Shown here: positions 8,136 to 15,330 of the stretch, in pieces
Position numbering within the stretch: the first letter of the stretch is position 1
How the letters are laid out: the number at the start of each line of letters is the position of its first letter
From: Opitutaceae bacterium
GTDB lineage: Bacteria > Verrucomicrobiota > Verrucomicrobiia > Opitutales > Opitutaceae
DNA length: 38,309 nt
Direction of reading: 5' to 3'
Assembly (NCBI GenBank): GCA_947474995.1
Contig: CANJNJ010000038.1
Span: 1-38,309 of the forward strand
Notes under the pieces: generated by a model
Told to the model about the DNA's origin: nothing
Databases searched by the model: none
The model's input: only the letters and a program-made list of their open reading frames with translations
Made by a program: the position numbers and the translations under genes

Positions 8136-8939
8136 ATGACCTATCAGCGTTGCTTCGCCACCATCGGTTGCCCGGAGTTCTCGCTGGAGGAGGTGCTCGC
8201 CCTCGCGGTGAAACACGGCGTCGCCGGCGTCGAGTTGCGGACCCTGGGCGGGGCGATGGACTTGCCGGGTTACCTCGCGGCGCAATACGGTTCACCGGCG
8301 GCGCTTGCGAAAAAACTCCAGGGCCACTCGGTGCGGATCGTGGGGCTTTCCACCTCGGCGCATCTCGCGGGCGGGACCGACGCGGAGCGAGCGGCGCTGC
8401 TGGAATTTCTTCCCTGGGCCGAGGCGCTTGGGGTGCCATGGCTGCGCGTGTTCGACGGCAAGGCGCCCCTGACCGCAACCGAGGCGATGGCCGGCGCGGT
8501 CGACACGCTCCGCTGGTGGCGGACGGTGCGGCGCGAACGCGGCGTCCGCGCCGACCTCATGGTCGAGACCCACGACACCCTTTTGACGGCTTCGGCGATT
8601 CTGAAACTGCTCACGTTGGCGCCGGGCACGGCGATTTTATGGGACACGCACCACACCTGGCGGAAGGGTGGCGAGGATCCGGTCGCGACCTGGCGCGCGA
8701 TTCGCGGCAGTGTGGTTCACCTGCACGTGAAGGACAGCAGCAGTGTGCCTGGTCCGAAACACCCCTACACGTTCGTGTTGCCGGGCGCGGGCGAGTTTCC
8801 CATGGCCGCGCTGCGGGCGGCGTTGCAGGCGGATAACTTCACCGCCGGCGTCAGTCTCGAGTGGGAGAAACTGTGGCACAAGGACCTCCCGCCGCTCGAG
8901 GAGGCGTTGACCGCGGCGGGTGGGCGGAATTGGTGGTGA
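8136..8939 (+). CDS. Second sugar phosphate isomerase/epimerase family protein
   Basis: A 267-residue TIM-barrel protein. The first strand contains CFATIGCPEFSLEEVLALAV, followed by GVAGVELRTLGG. The metal-ligand series is visible as MVETHD (Glu, His), ILWDTHHTW (Asp, His), VVHLHVKDS (His) and VSLEWEKLW (Glu). It resembles IolE/IolI- or hydroxypyruvate-isomerase-like proteins but is too divergent to name a reaction. The frame is open upstream to 7887, with other starts such as ATG 8091. ATG 8136 is preferred because it leads directly into the first barrel strand. It is followed by a family A repeat. Confidence 0.82.
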   Translation: MTYQRCFATIGCPEFSLEEVLALAVKHGVAGVELRTLGGAMDLPGYLAAQYGSPAALAKKLQGHSVRIVGLSTSAHLAGGTDAERAALLEFLPWAEALGVPWLRVFDGKAPLTATEAMAGAVDTLRWWRTVRRERGVRADLMVETHDTLLTASAILKLLTLAPGTAILWDTHHTWRKGGEDPVATWRAIRGSVVHLHVKDSSSVPGPKHPYTFVLPGAGEFPMAALRAALQADNFTAGVSLEWEKLWHKDLPPLEEALTAAGGRNWW

Positions 8940-8970
8940 GCCTGTCTGCGGAAAGAATTTTCGGGCGCTG

Positions 8971-9034
8971 GTAGTCCCGCCTGAAGGCGGAATCCGGACG
9001 ACCCAAGCCCTCCGCCTAAAGGCGGAACGACAAA
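8971..9034. repeat. Family A repeat, third copy
   Basis: GTAGTCCCGCC-TGAA-GGCGG and CTCCGCC-TAAA-GGCGGAACGAC, arranged as in the copies at 2360 and 5041. It lies between the stops of two convergent genes, where it may act as a terminator. Confidence 0.8.
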
Positions 9035-9045
9035 CATGGCACAGG

Positions 9046-10524
9046 CTACTCTTCGCGGGCACGCCAAACGGCGAGGCCCAGTAACGCGAGGCCCCCGGCC
9101 AGCCAGGACCCCGCCTTCCACGTGATGGTGGCGCGCACTTGCTCGGAGATATTTTGCTCGGCCAGATAGGCGGCGGGCGACTGTTGATACAGCACGCGGC
9201 CGGCGTCGTGAGCAAAGAGTTCGGCGGAGACGACCGACAGTCCCTTGAACTCGTCGCCGCGGCCCGTGAAAATCCCCGCGGCGGGTTCGTCCCCTGTCGG
9301 CGTAACTCCGGCCGGAAACCGCACCCAGAAGGCGCCGCGGCTGTTTTTAATCGGCACCCACGCCTCCCGCGATTCGGGCGGCGGAGCCGCCACCTGCTCG
9401 CCCTCGAAAATCGCCAGGCCCGTCAAAGGCAGGCCGCCGCGCTTGGTCAGTGCGAAGGCATTCGCGGTCGTCGCATCGTTGTAGATAATCCGGGCCACGC
9501 CGCGGGACGTGATCGAGTTGGCCGCCGCCGGGGCGCCGTGGCGGACAATCCAAATCCGTCCGTCCGAATTCGAGACCAGGGAAAAGTATAGTCCGGGTGT
9601 GTCCAGGGTGCGCTTGGTCGTCCCTTCCTGAATCTCCACGCGGTTGCGAACGCCGCCGAAGGCGGAGGCCACTTTGAGCAATTCCACTTCGCGGCCGGCG
9701 TATCCCTGGTAGTCGCGCCACAATTCGCGCAACCCACTCGGGAGAAATTTCAGTGGTCCCGGCGGGTGCCCCGAAACAAAACTCCATTCGCCGTTCATCT
9801 TTTGGCGAACGATCGTGTGGGCGAAATCGAGTGATTCCTGGCCGAAGACGATGGTTCGCTCCAAGGGAATCGTCACGTCGGCCGCCTGTTCGAGGCTGAC
9901 CCGAACCGACAGCGGACTTTGCCGCACCGTGTGCCATCGCCCGTAGGCTTTCCACGGAAAGGCGACGACAAACCCGCCAATGGTCAGGCTCCCGCCAACG
10001 ATGAGCAGCAGGCTGATGAAGTTGGAATAGCCGAGAAAAATGCCATCGCCCTGACGATGGCGCCGGAGCCAGTAGAGAAAAACCGACGCGATCCACGAGA
10101 CGAGCAGAAGGGCGCCCAGCCAGGGGGAAGTGGCGAATCCGATGACGGTCAGAATCAGTCCGTCGACGATGATCAGGTAGATGTCGACGTGGCCCCAGCG
10201 CTTCGCCAGCACGAACATCAGGATCAGCGAGGGAAGCAGGACCGGGAAAGACAGGATGAAGAGCAGCGATTCCCAGCGGGCCGAGGTCAGCACCGGCGCG
10301 TCTTCCGCCTCTTCCGGCGTTTCCAGCGCGACCGCTTCCTCCAGCACGCGATTGGGGTCGGCCGCCGCAACCTCGATGAACGTGATCGCCGGAGCCCAGC
10401 GCTGGCCGTCGAAAACCTCGGCGGTCCTGGTCAGCATGCCGGAGGTCCGCAGGCCCTGAAGTTCCGTCAGCGAAAAGGGTCCGGTCGTTTCGGTGCCCTG
10501 TCGCAAATAATATTTCTGTGCCAT
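9046..10524 (-). CDS. Membrane protein with N-terminal GYF-2-like domain
   Basis: A 492-residue protein of unknown function. Residues 1-50 look like a GYF_2 domain (KYYLRQGTETTGPFSLTELQ, then GMLTRTAEVFDGQRWAPA), a small module thought to bind proline-rich or other peptides. Four hydrophobic segments follow between about residues 83 and 195 (for example LLFILSFPVLLPSLILMFVL). A soluble region of about 260 residues comes next, and a last transmembrane helix (WLAGGLALLGLAVW) before the RAREE end. The soluble part has no motif I recognise. The gene stands alone; its end faces a family A repeat. The call rests on the GYF pattern and hydrophobicity only. Confidence 0.7.
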   Translation of the reverse strand: MAQKYYLRQGTETTGPFSLTELQGLRTSGMLTRTAEVFDGQRWAPAITFIEVAAADPNRVLEEAVALETPEEAEDAPVLTSARWESLLFILSFPVLLPSLILMFVLAKRWGHVDIYLIIVDGLILTVIGFATSPWLGALLLVSWIASVFLYWLRRHRQGDGIFLGYSNFISLLLIVGGSLTIGGFVVAFPWKAYGRWHTVRQSPLSVRVSLEQAADVTIPLERTIVFGQESLDFAHTIVRQKMNGEWSFVSGHPPGPLKFLPSGLRELWRDYQGYAGREVELLKVASAFGGVRNRVEIQEGTTKRTLDTPGLYFSLVSNSDGRIWIVRHGAPAAANSITSRGVARIIYNDATTANAFALTKRGGLPLTGLAIFEGEQVAAPPPESREAWVPIKNSRGAFWVRFPAGVTPTGDEPAAGIFTGRGDEFKGLSVVSAELFAHDAGRVLYQQSPAAYLAEQNISEQVRATITWKAGSWLAGGLALLGLAVWRAREE

Positions 10525-10794
10525 GGAAAAAAGGCCGCTCTTCGATGACGACTTGCGCTTAGCCGGACTCGTGCCGTTGAAAGTTGAGAGGGGAAAGTTG
10601 AAAGCTGGCTTTCAACTTTCAACCTTCAGCTCGCAACGGAAGTTTTCCGGCTGAGAGGCTGGCGGGCACTTGCGGCCGACGTTCATGGGAGCTGCGACGC
10701 GCTCGTCGCGGTTCTTGCTCGTTTCGACGCGGCGAGGGCGCCGTGCCCCCAGCAAGACGAACGTTTCCAGAGGACTGATCGTTCATGACTACGG
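10525..10794. other. Intergenic stretch with 13-bp perfect palindrome
   Basis: Between the GYF protein start and the amidohydrolase stop, no gene is seen. GAAAGTTGAAAGC and GCTTTCAACTTTC (10593-10605 and 10608-10620) form a perfect 13-bp stem with a 2-base loop, next to further degenerate copies of the unit GTTGAAAG. It probably serves as an end-of-transcript hairpin for the amidohydrolase and is one of several repetitive, low-complexity elements in the window. Confidence 0.6.
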
Positions 10795-11760
10795 CTAGAA
10801 CCCGTAGAGCGCGGCGGGATTGTCCACGAGGATCTTCTTCCGCACCGCCGGGTCTGGCGCCCAAACCGGCAACTGGTTCAACAGGCGGCCGTCGTCAATC
10901 TGCTGCAGCGGGCTCACGTCGGTTGGCTTCCGTCCGGGTCCGGTGACGGAATTCGGGTGGGGCCAGTCCGTGCCCCAGACAATGCGCGAGGCGTTGGCGG
11001 CAATGAGGGCCTGGGCAAAGGGTGCGGCATCGGCGAAGTCCGGGCCGAGATCGGACGCGCGGTACGCCCCGGAAATTTTGACGTAGGCTTTGCCGGAGCG
11101 GACGAGCTCCACGAGTTCGGCCCAGCCGGGCTGGCCCGGGCCGGCCGTGGCGCGGGCGCCGCCAAAATGATCGAAGACCACCGGGACGGGCGCAGCCGCG
11201 ACCAGATCCTTGATGCCGACGATCATCGCCGGGTTCGTATAGATCTGGATGTGCCAATTGCGGCCTTTGACCCGCTCGACGGCGCGCTGAAAGCGCTGGC
11301 GGCCGACCGCCGGGTCGTTGACGCCGCCGGTCGCAAGATTGAGCCGGATGCCACGCACGCCGGCGCGGCCCAGCGCGTCGAGTTCGCTCTCCGTCGTCTT
11401 GTCATCGATGACGGCGACGCCCCGGGCGTCGGCCCCGCGGGCCTTCATGCCGTAGAGCGTGGCGGAATTGTCGGTGCCGTAGACGCTCGGCGTGACGATG
11501 ACGACGCGTTGCACGCGGAGCGCCTGATGCAGCGCCGCCATTTCCTCGGGCAGCGCGGTCTCCGGGGTGTAGACGCGGCCGGCGAAGAACGGAAATTTGG
11601 CCGGGTCGCCGTGAATGTGCGTATGGCAATCGCAGGCGCCGGCGGGCATGGCGAAGTTCACCGCGGTCGCCGGTTGGGCGGCCTTGGCGGCGGCGGGGCG
11701 GGCACGCAGCATCACGCCGGCAGCCACGGAACTGAGCAACATCTGGCGTCGGGTCATCAT
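10795..11760 (-). CDS. Tat-exported amidohydrolase (amidohydrolase-2 / dicarboxylate lactonase type)
   Basis: A 321-residue metal-dependent hydrolase of the amidohydrolase-2 family. The N-terminus MMTRRQMLLSSVAAG with downstream ARPAAA is a twin-arginine signal, so the enzyme is exported folded. The barrel begins with CDCHTHIHGD, giving the H-x-H metal motif. VVFDHFGG, VKISGAYR and IVWGTDWPHPN (catalytic Asp region) follow. The substrate is unknown; relatives hydrolyse lactones such as 2-pyrone-4,6-dicarboxylate. The upstream open frame to 12063 is antisense of the PEP-CTERM gene and is excluded. The start ATG overlaps the TGA of the PEP-CTERM gene (ATGATGA), so translation is probably coupled. 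Confidence 0.87.
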   Translation of the reverse strand: MMTRRQMLLSSVAAGVMLRARPAAAKAAQPATAVNFAMPAGACDCHTHIHGDPAKFPFFAGRVYTPETALPEEMAALHQALRVQRVVIVTPSVYGTDNSATLYGMKARGADARGVAVIDDKTTESELDALGRAGVRGIRLNLATGGVNDPAVGRQRFQRAVERVKGRNWHIQIYTNPAMIVGIKDLVAAAPVPVVFDHFGGARATAGPGQPGWAELVELVRSGKAYVKISGAYRASDLGPDFADAAPFAQALIAANASRIVWGTDWPHPNSVTGPGRKPTDVSPLQQIDDGRLLNQLPVWAPDPAVRKKILVDNPAALYGF

Positions 11761-12275
11761 GGAAGGTTGGTATTTTTTGAGGAAAATTTGGCGCCGGGGG
11801 TGGGCCGGGCGCTCCACGCGCGGCCGTCGCACGAGAGGCCTCGTGACGCGCCTTGGCCGGGCGCGGAGCGCCCGACCCACCAGCGACGCCGGAGCATGAG
11901 CGCGCCCGCCCCCAGGGCCAGCCACTTCGCCGCGCTGATCGGTTCCGGAATAGCGGCGAACGCGAGGTGATCGATCACGAAGCCGTCGTTGAAGCCGAAC
12001 GTCGGGACTCGTCCGTTCACGAGTTGCAGGCTGGTGATGGTGTTGCCGGCCGTCGTGGCCCATCCGACCGACAATCCGGCGGCCAGCGTGGTGGACTCGA
12101 AATTCTCAAGCACGTAGCCCGTGAGGCCGAGCGTGGTGTCCGTCGTGCCCCACTGGCCCGGGCCAAATCCCGTGTAGTTAAACGACGGCCCCACCACCGC
12201 CATCGCAAGCCGGGGCGCGAGCATCAGGACGGCGAGCGCGGCCAGTCGGCGAAAATGGGGGTGGAACGCAATCAT
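11757..12275 (-). CDS. PEP-CTERM protein with repeat-encoded C-terminal extension
   Basis: A small exported protein of 172 residues. The signal peptide is MIAFHPHFRRLAALAVLMLA with a cut near RLAMA. A short beta-rich body of about 90 residues follows. Near residue 109 comes the PEP-CTERM sorting signal: AIPEP, then a hydrophobic helix (KWLALGAGALML), then RRRW. In the family the protein ends at this basic cluster. Here the frame continues about 40 residues through the family B repeat and stops at a TGA overlapping the ATG of the amidohydrolase gene. Function is unknown; such proteins are processed by an exosortase and attached to or released from the surface. The original stop was probably lost when the repeat arrived (inference). 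Confidence 0.78.
   Translation of the reverse strand: MIAFHPHFRRLAALAVLMLAPRLAMAVVGPSFNYTGFGPGQWGTTDTTLGLTGYVLENFESTTLAAGLSVGWATTAGNTITSLQLVNGRVPTFGFNDGFVIDHLAFAAIPEPISAAKWLALGAGALMLRRRWWVGRSAPGQGASRGLSCDGRAWSARPTPGAKFSSKNTNLP
11799..11881. repeat. Complete family B palindromic repeat, inside a coding frame
   Basis: An 83-bp element with outer arms GGTGGGCCGGGCGCTCCACG and its near-perfect reverse complement (ending GACCCACC), plus a central small hairpin CACGAG-AGG-CCTCGTG. It lies within the open frame of the PEP-CTERM protein, where it encodes the tail beyond the sorting helix. Confidence 0.8.
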
Positions 12276-12428
12276 GCGCGGAGGAAAGGACTATGGCAGC
12301 CGTGGAGGCGGTAGCGCCAGACGGGAATTTGAGGTGGGTCGGTGGGACGCATCGGTCGGAGGTCAATAATCGTCGGTGGCCCGCTGGTGCGGTGCTGCCG
12401 GGAGTTGGGCCGGAAACCGCGCGGGCGA

Positions 12429-13439
12429 TTACCCCAGCACGTAGCGCCCGTTCTTGCGGGTGCCCACGCGCCGGACCAGCTTGGCCTTGAGCAGCGGAGC
12501 GAGGATGTGGGCGGCGCCCTGCTTGGTGACCGCGAGCGCCGCCCAGATTTCCGCGGGAGCGAGCCCCTCGTGCCGATCGCGCAACAGGTGGAGCAACCGT
12601 TCCTGGCTGGGGCGCAGGACGGTTTTCTTGCGGGCCGACTTTGCCGCGAATTGCTGTACGCGCAGCCACACCCGCTCGAGCGTCTGACGCAGGCCGCTGG
12701 TCGTGTATTCCAGCCAGGCGGTGAGGTCCCCGCTGGCGGCGGACACGGCTGCGAGGCCGGCGTAGTACCGCGCCCGATCCTCCCAATAGAACTCGTCAAT
12801 GGAGAAGATATGGTGCGTGTCGAATCCGCGCCGGTACAGTTCCCAGAGCGCGAGCATCCGGCCCGCGCGGCCGTTGCCGTCGGCGAACGGGTGAATCTCT
12901 TCGAACTGGTAGTGCAGGATCGCGGACGTCAGGACGGGTGACCACTCGGTGCTCGGGCCATTCCACCACGCGAGCAACTCCCGCATCAGGCCGGAAACCA
13001 TCTCCGACGCCGGCGGACGATGCTGGCCGACCCGCACCGCCATGGTGCGATAACGGCCCGCTTCGCCCTGATCCATGACGCTGGTGGCGAGCAAACGGTG
13101 CAGCCGGAAGAGATCTTCGTGGGTGACGGGTTTCGCCTGCTTCGCGCGCTTCTCGACCCACCGGAGCCCGGCGAGGTAGTTCAGAACTTCACGCTGGGAG
13201 CGTTCGGCGTGGACGGGCAGCGGCGTGCCGCCCTCGAGGGCGCGCACTTCCGGCAGCGTCAGGGGATTGCCCTCGATGGCGGTGGAGGCGTGCGCGCCAC
13301 GCTGGCGGCTGTCCTTCGCGAGCTGCGGCACCCAGGCGACCTGGATGGTGGCCGCGGCAATCCGGGCCTTCAGGTCGGCAATGACTTCCAGCTCCCGGAG
13401 CAGCCGGGCGGAGACCGTGAACTGGGGCTGGAAGCTCAT
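12429..13439 (-). CDS. Fic/DOC family adenylyltransferase with winged-helix C-terminus
   Basis: A 336-residue Fic protein, predicted to transfer AMP from ATP to a hydroxyl side chain of a target protein. The catalytic loop HPFADGNGRAGR begins at H183, with all key residues present. An N-terminal inhibitory motif [S/T]xxxE[G/N] is present as STAIEG (52-57), marking a class II, self-inhibited Fic enzyme. The last ~60 residues (SQERLLHLLR, APAEIWAAL, TKQGAAHIL, RRVGTRKNGRYVLG) look like a DNA-binding winged helix. The usual member of this architecture is about 330-380 residues. No antitoxin gene adjoins it. A repeat array just upstream (13448-13513) may be its own operator. Confidence 0.93.
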   Translation of the reverse strand: MSFQPQFTVSARLLRELEVIADLKARIAAATIQVAWVPQLAKDSRQRGAHASTAIEGNPLTLPEVRALEGGTPLPVHAERSQREVLNYLAGLRWVEKRAKQAKPVTHEDLFRLHRLLATSVMDQGEAGRYRTMAVRVGQHRPPASEMVSGLMRELLAWWNGPSTEWSPVLTSAILHYQFEEIHPFADGNGRAGRMLALWELYRRGFDTHHIFSIDEFYWEDRARYYAGLAAVSAASGDLTAWLEYTTSGLRQTLERVWLRVQQFAAKSARKKTVLRPSQERLLHLLRDRHEGLAPAEIWAALAVTKQGAAHILAPLLKAKLVRRVGTRKNGRYVLG

Positions 13440-13447
13440 ACACCATG

Positions 13448-13513
13448 AGTCCAGCGTGAGTCTAGTGATAAGTCAAGCGGACCTCCGCTTAAGTCCAGTG
13501 TGAGTCTAGTAAT
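13448..13513 (-). promoter_or_regulatory. Operator-like array upstream of the Fic gene
   Basis: Two 22-bp direct repeats, AGTCCAGCGTGAGTCTAGTG+AT (13448-13469) and AGTCCAGTGTGAGTCTAGTA+AT (13492-13513), differ at only two positions and start 44 bp apart, about four helical turns. Between them lies a perfect palindrome AAGCGGA-CC-TCCGCTT (13475-13490). The array begins 8 bases from the Fic start codon, where a promoter and autoregulatory operator would be expected. That a protein binds here is inference. Confidence 0.6.
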
Positions 13514-13551
13514 TAGACCAGCGCGGACGGCCCCGGTGGGCGGGCGGGCGC

Positions 13552-14058
13552 TTACTTGCGCAGCGCCTGCTGGACCGACGCGGAGACTTTATCCGCGTGC
13601 AGGAGCAGCAGGCTGACCTGCCACATCTCGGAGTCGGTGAGGCTTTTGCTGTAGCCGGGCATGCCGGTCAGCCGGATGCCGTTCTTCACCTTCCAGTAGA
13701 TTTCGCCCACCGGGTCATCCATGACGCCTTTCTTCGGCGGCAGCAGTTGCGGCGGGTGTGGAAACATCCCCTTCGCAATCGCCGTCTCGAGTTCGCCGAG
13801 TTGGCCGTGACAAACGGCGCACTGGGCCTGGTAGACTTTCGCGCCCGCGAGAAAGTTCGCCTCGTTGGCTGGGAGCGGCGACGGCTTGCCGATTTCGGGA
13901 TCCATCGCCGCGTGCAGCGCCTTGCGGGCGAGATATTTTTCCAGCGGCAGCGGATTGCCCTTGGTGGCCACGGGCATCGCGCCGGAACCGACGTACAAGT
14001 AGGCTGCGACCAACGGCAGGCAGATTCCGAGCAGGAGACCGAATAGAATTTTCTTCAT
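13552..14058 (-). CDS. Monoheme c-type cytochrome
   Basis: A 168-residue exported or membrane-anchored electron carrier. The N-terminus MKKILFGLLLGICLPLVAAY is a signal/anchor helix. One heme site, CAVCH, covers residues 80-84. A likely distal methionine is M133 in RLTGMPGY, as in class I cytochromes c. Spacing and total size fit a cytochrome-c-6-like domain with an N-terminal extension. It acts in the periplasm; the partner oxidoreductase is not in the window. ATG 14058 is chosen, because it gives a clean signal peptide; the frame upstream to 14175 does not. Confidence 0.9.
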   Translation of the reverse strand: MKKILFGLLLGICLPLVAAYLYVGSGAMPVATKGNPLPLEKYLARKALHAAMDPEIGKPSPLPANEANFLAGAKVYQAQCAVCHGQLGELETAIAKGMFPHPPQLLPPKKGVMDDPVGEIYWKVKNGIRLTGMPGYSKSLTDSEMWQVSLLLLHADKVSASVQQALRK

Positions 14059-14298
14059 GATTTGTTTCGACCGCGGAATTCGTCGGGCTTCATCGCCTCC
14101 AGCCGAACCGAAGCGGCGGACGATCCCAGCTCCGCGCCGTCGAGGCAATGGGCATTTCCCTGAGCCCGGCGCCACGGGAACCGGCGGACATGACCGATGC
14201 TAGGCGAGGATTCGCGGGCCCGCCTTCCCGCTCCACGCTGGCCGTGGCTCCGGGTTTGGAGCGTTGACGGGGGAAGGGACTTTTGGTGCGGTGCCCGT

Positions 14299-15147
14299 GT
14301 GATTCGGCTTATTCAGCTGGCGCTTGGGTTTTCCCTGGCCGTGGCCGTTGGGCGGTTGAACGGCCAGACGGTTTTCGGGACCACCAGGACTGACCTGGTC
14401 ACCGTCGACGTGACCACGGGCACGACCGCGAATGTCGGCGCTTTGAGCCTCCCGGCGGATTCGTATTTCATCACGCTCACCTGGCAGCCAGTGGAGGGTA
14501 AACTCTACGGACTCGTCTACACCGTCGTCAGCAACGTGGTGACGAACCACTTTCTGGCCAAAATTGATCCGGCCACCGGCAGCACCACGACGATGGCGAC
14601 GTTTGGGGCCCTTTCCAGCAACCTGCTCTTCGAGGGCCTGACCTACGTGCCGAACCTCGGCGTGTTGGTCGCGTCGCGCAGCCAGGTCAGCAACAACTCG
14701 CTGACGCAGGACCTCGTCACCCTGTCGACATCCGGAGTCGCCACGCTGCTCGTCACGACTTCACCCGCGATCGACAACGACACGATCGTCTACGACTCGC
14801 ACCGTTCGGCGCTCTACGGCATCGACCCCAACGGGGTCAACGTGCTCCGCTCGATCAATCTCGTGACGGGAGCTTACACCGATGTCGGGCCCGGCATCGC
14901 GACCATTGGCGCGCTGGCTTATTCGCCGTTTACCGACCGGCTCTACGGAATCAGTTATGCGAGCAACGACCATGCGCTGTACGTCATGGATCCGAGCAAC
15001 GCGGCTTTGCTGGCCACCCTGACCACCAGTGGCAGCCAGCTCACCGCGTTGGCCGTGGCGATTCCCGAGCCGGCCGAGTGGGCGGTGCTCGTGGCGATCG
15101 CCGGAGGCGCGATCGCCACGTGTCGGAGCAAGCGACGGGTAGTCTAG
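14299..15147 (+). CDS. PEP-CTERM exported protein, beta-propeller-like
   Basis: A 282-residue exported protein. GTG 14299 gives a good signal peptide (VIRLIQLALGFSLAVAVGRL, then NGQT). The body consists of repeated blade-like segments with patterns such as LVTVDVTTG, LAKIDPATGS, VLRSINLVTGAY and LYVMDPSN, each about 45-60 residues apart, suggesting a beta-propeller. The C-terminus is a PEP-CTERM signal: AIPEPAEW, a hydrophobic helix, then CRSKRRVV. Function is unknown. Its TAG stop (15145-15147) is the first part of the CTAG tip of the inverted-repeat element that follows. It is convergent with prpD. Confidence 0.78.
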   Translation: MIRLIQLALGFSLAVAVGRLNGQTVFGTTRTDLVTVDVTTGTTANVGALSLPADSYFITLTWQPVEGKLYGLVYTVVSNVVTNHFLAKIDPATGSTTTMATFGALSSNLLFEGLTYVPNLGVLVASRSQVSNNSLTQDLVTLSTSGVATLLVTTSPAIDNDTIVYDSHRSALYGIDPNGVNVLRSINLVTGAYTDVGPGIATIGALAYSPFTDRLYGISYASNDHALYVMDPSNAALLATLTTSGSQLTALAVAIPEPAEWAVLVAIAGGAIATCRSKRRVV

Positions 15148-15330
15148 AGGCGGTCTCGAACTTTGGAGTGCGGCGACCTGGCGCCGCACTCCGCCGCGCA
15201 ATTCCGCGCGCAAATCGGAAACAGTGACGCGCTGGAGCTTGTCGTAAAGAGCGGCGTCGGGTCGCCGCACTCCTGGGAAGCGGCTCCCGGCGTTCCGAGC
15301 TGCGACGAAAAAGAGCCTGACCGCCTCTAG
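15144..15330. repeat. 187-bp inverted-repeat element with CTAG tips
   Basis: The ends CTAGAGGCGGTC (15144-15155) and GACCGCCTCTAG (15319-15330) are a perfect 12-bp inverted repeat. Inside, GGAGTGCGGCGACC (15165-15178) pairs with GGTCGCCGCACTCC (15260-15273), and a local hairpin lies at 15165-15192. No reading frame of note is inside. It resembles a MITE or long intergenic palindrome. The TAG stops of both convergent genes are supplied by its tips. Confidence 0.8.

Noticed and set aside
2360-9034. CRISPR array
   Set aside because: The repeats are dispersed kilobases apart, are palindromic pairs, and have no regular spacers or cas genes.
10619-10864. 81-codon minus-strand frame after the amidohydrolase
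   Set aside because: It overlaps the amidohydrolase end in another frame and includes repeat sequence.
11761-12063. Upstream extension of the amidohydrolase frame
   Set aside because: The extra 101 residues are a different frame of the PEP-CTERM gene and would bury the twin-arginine signal.
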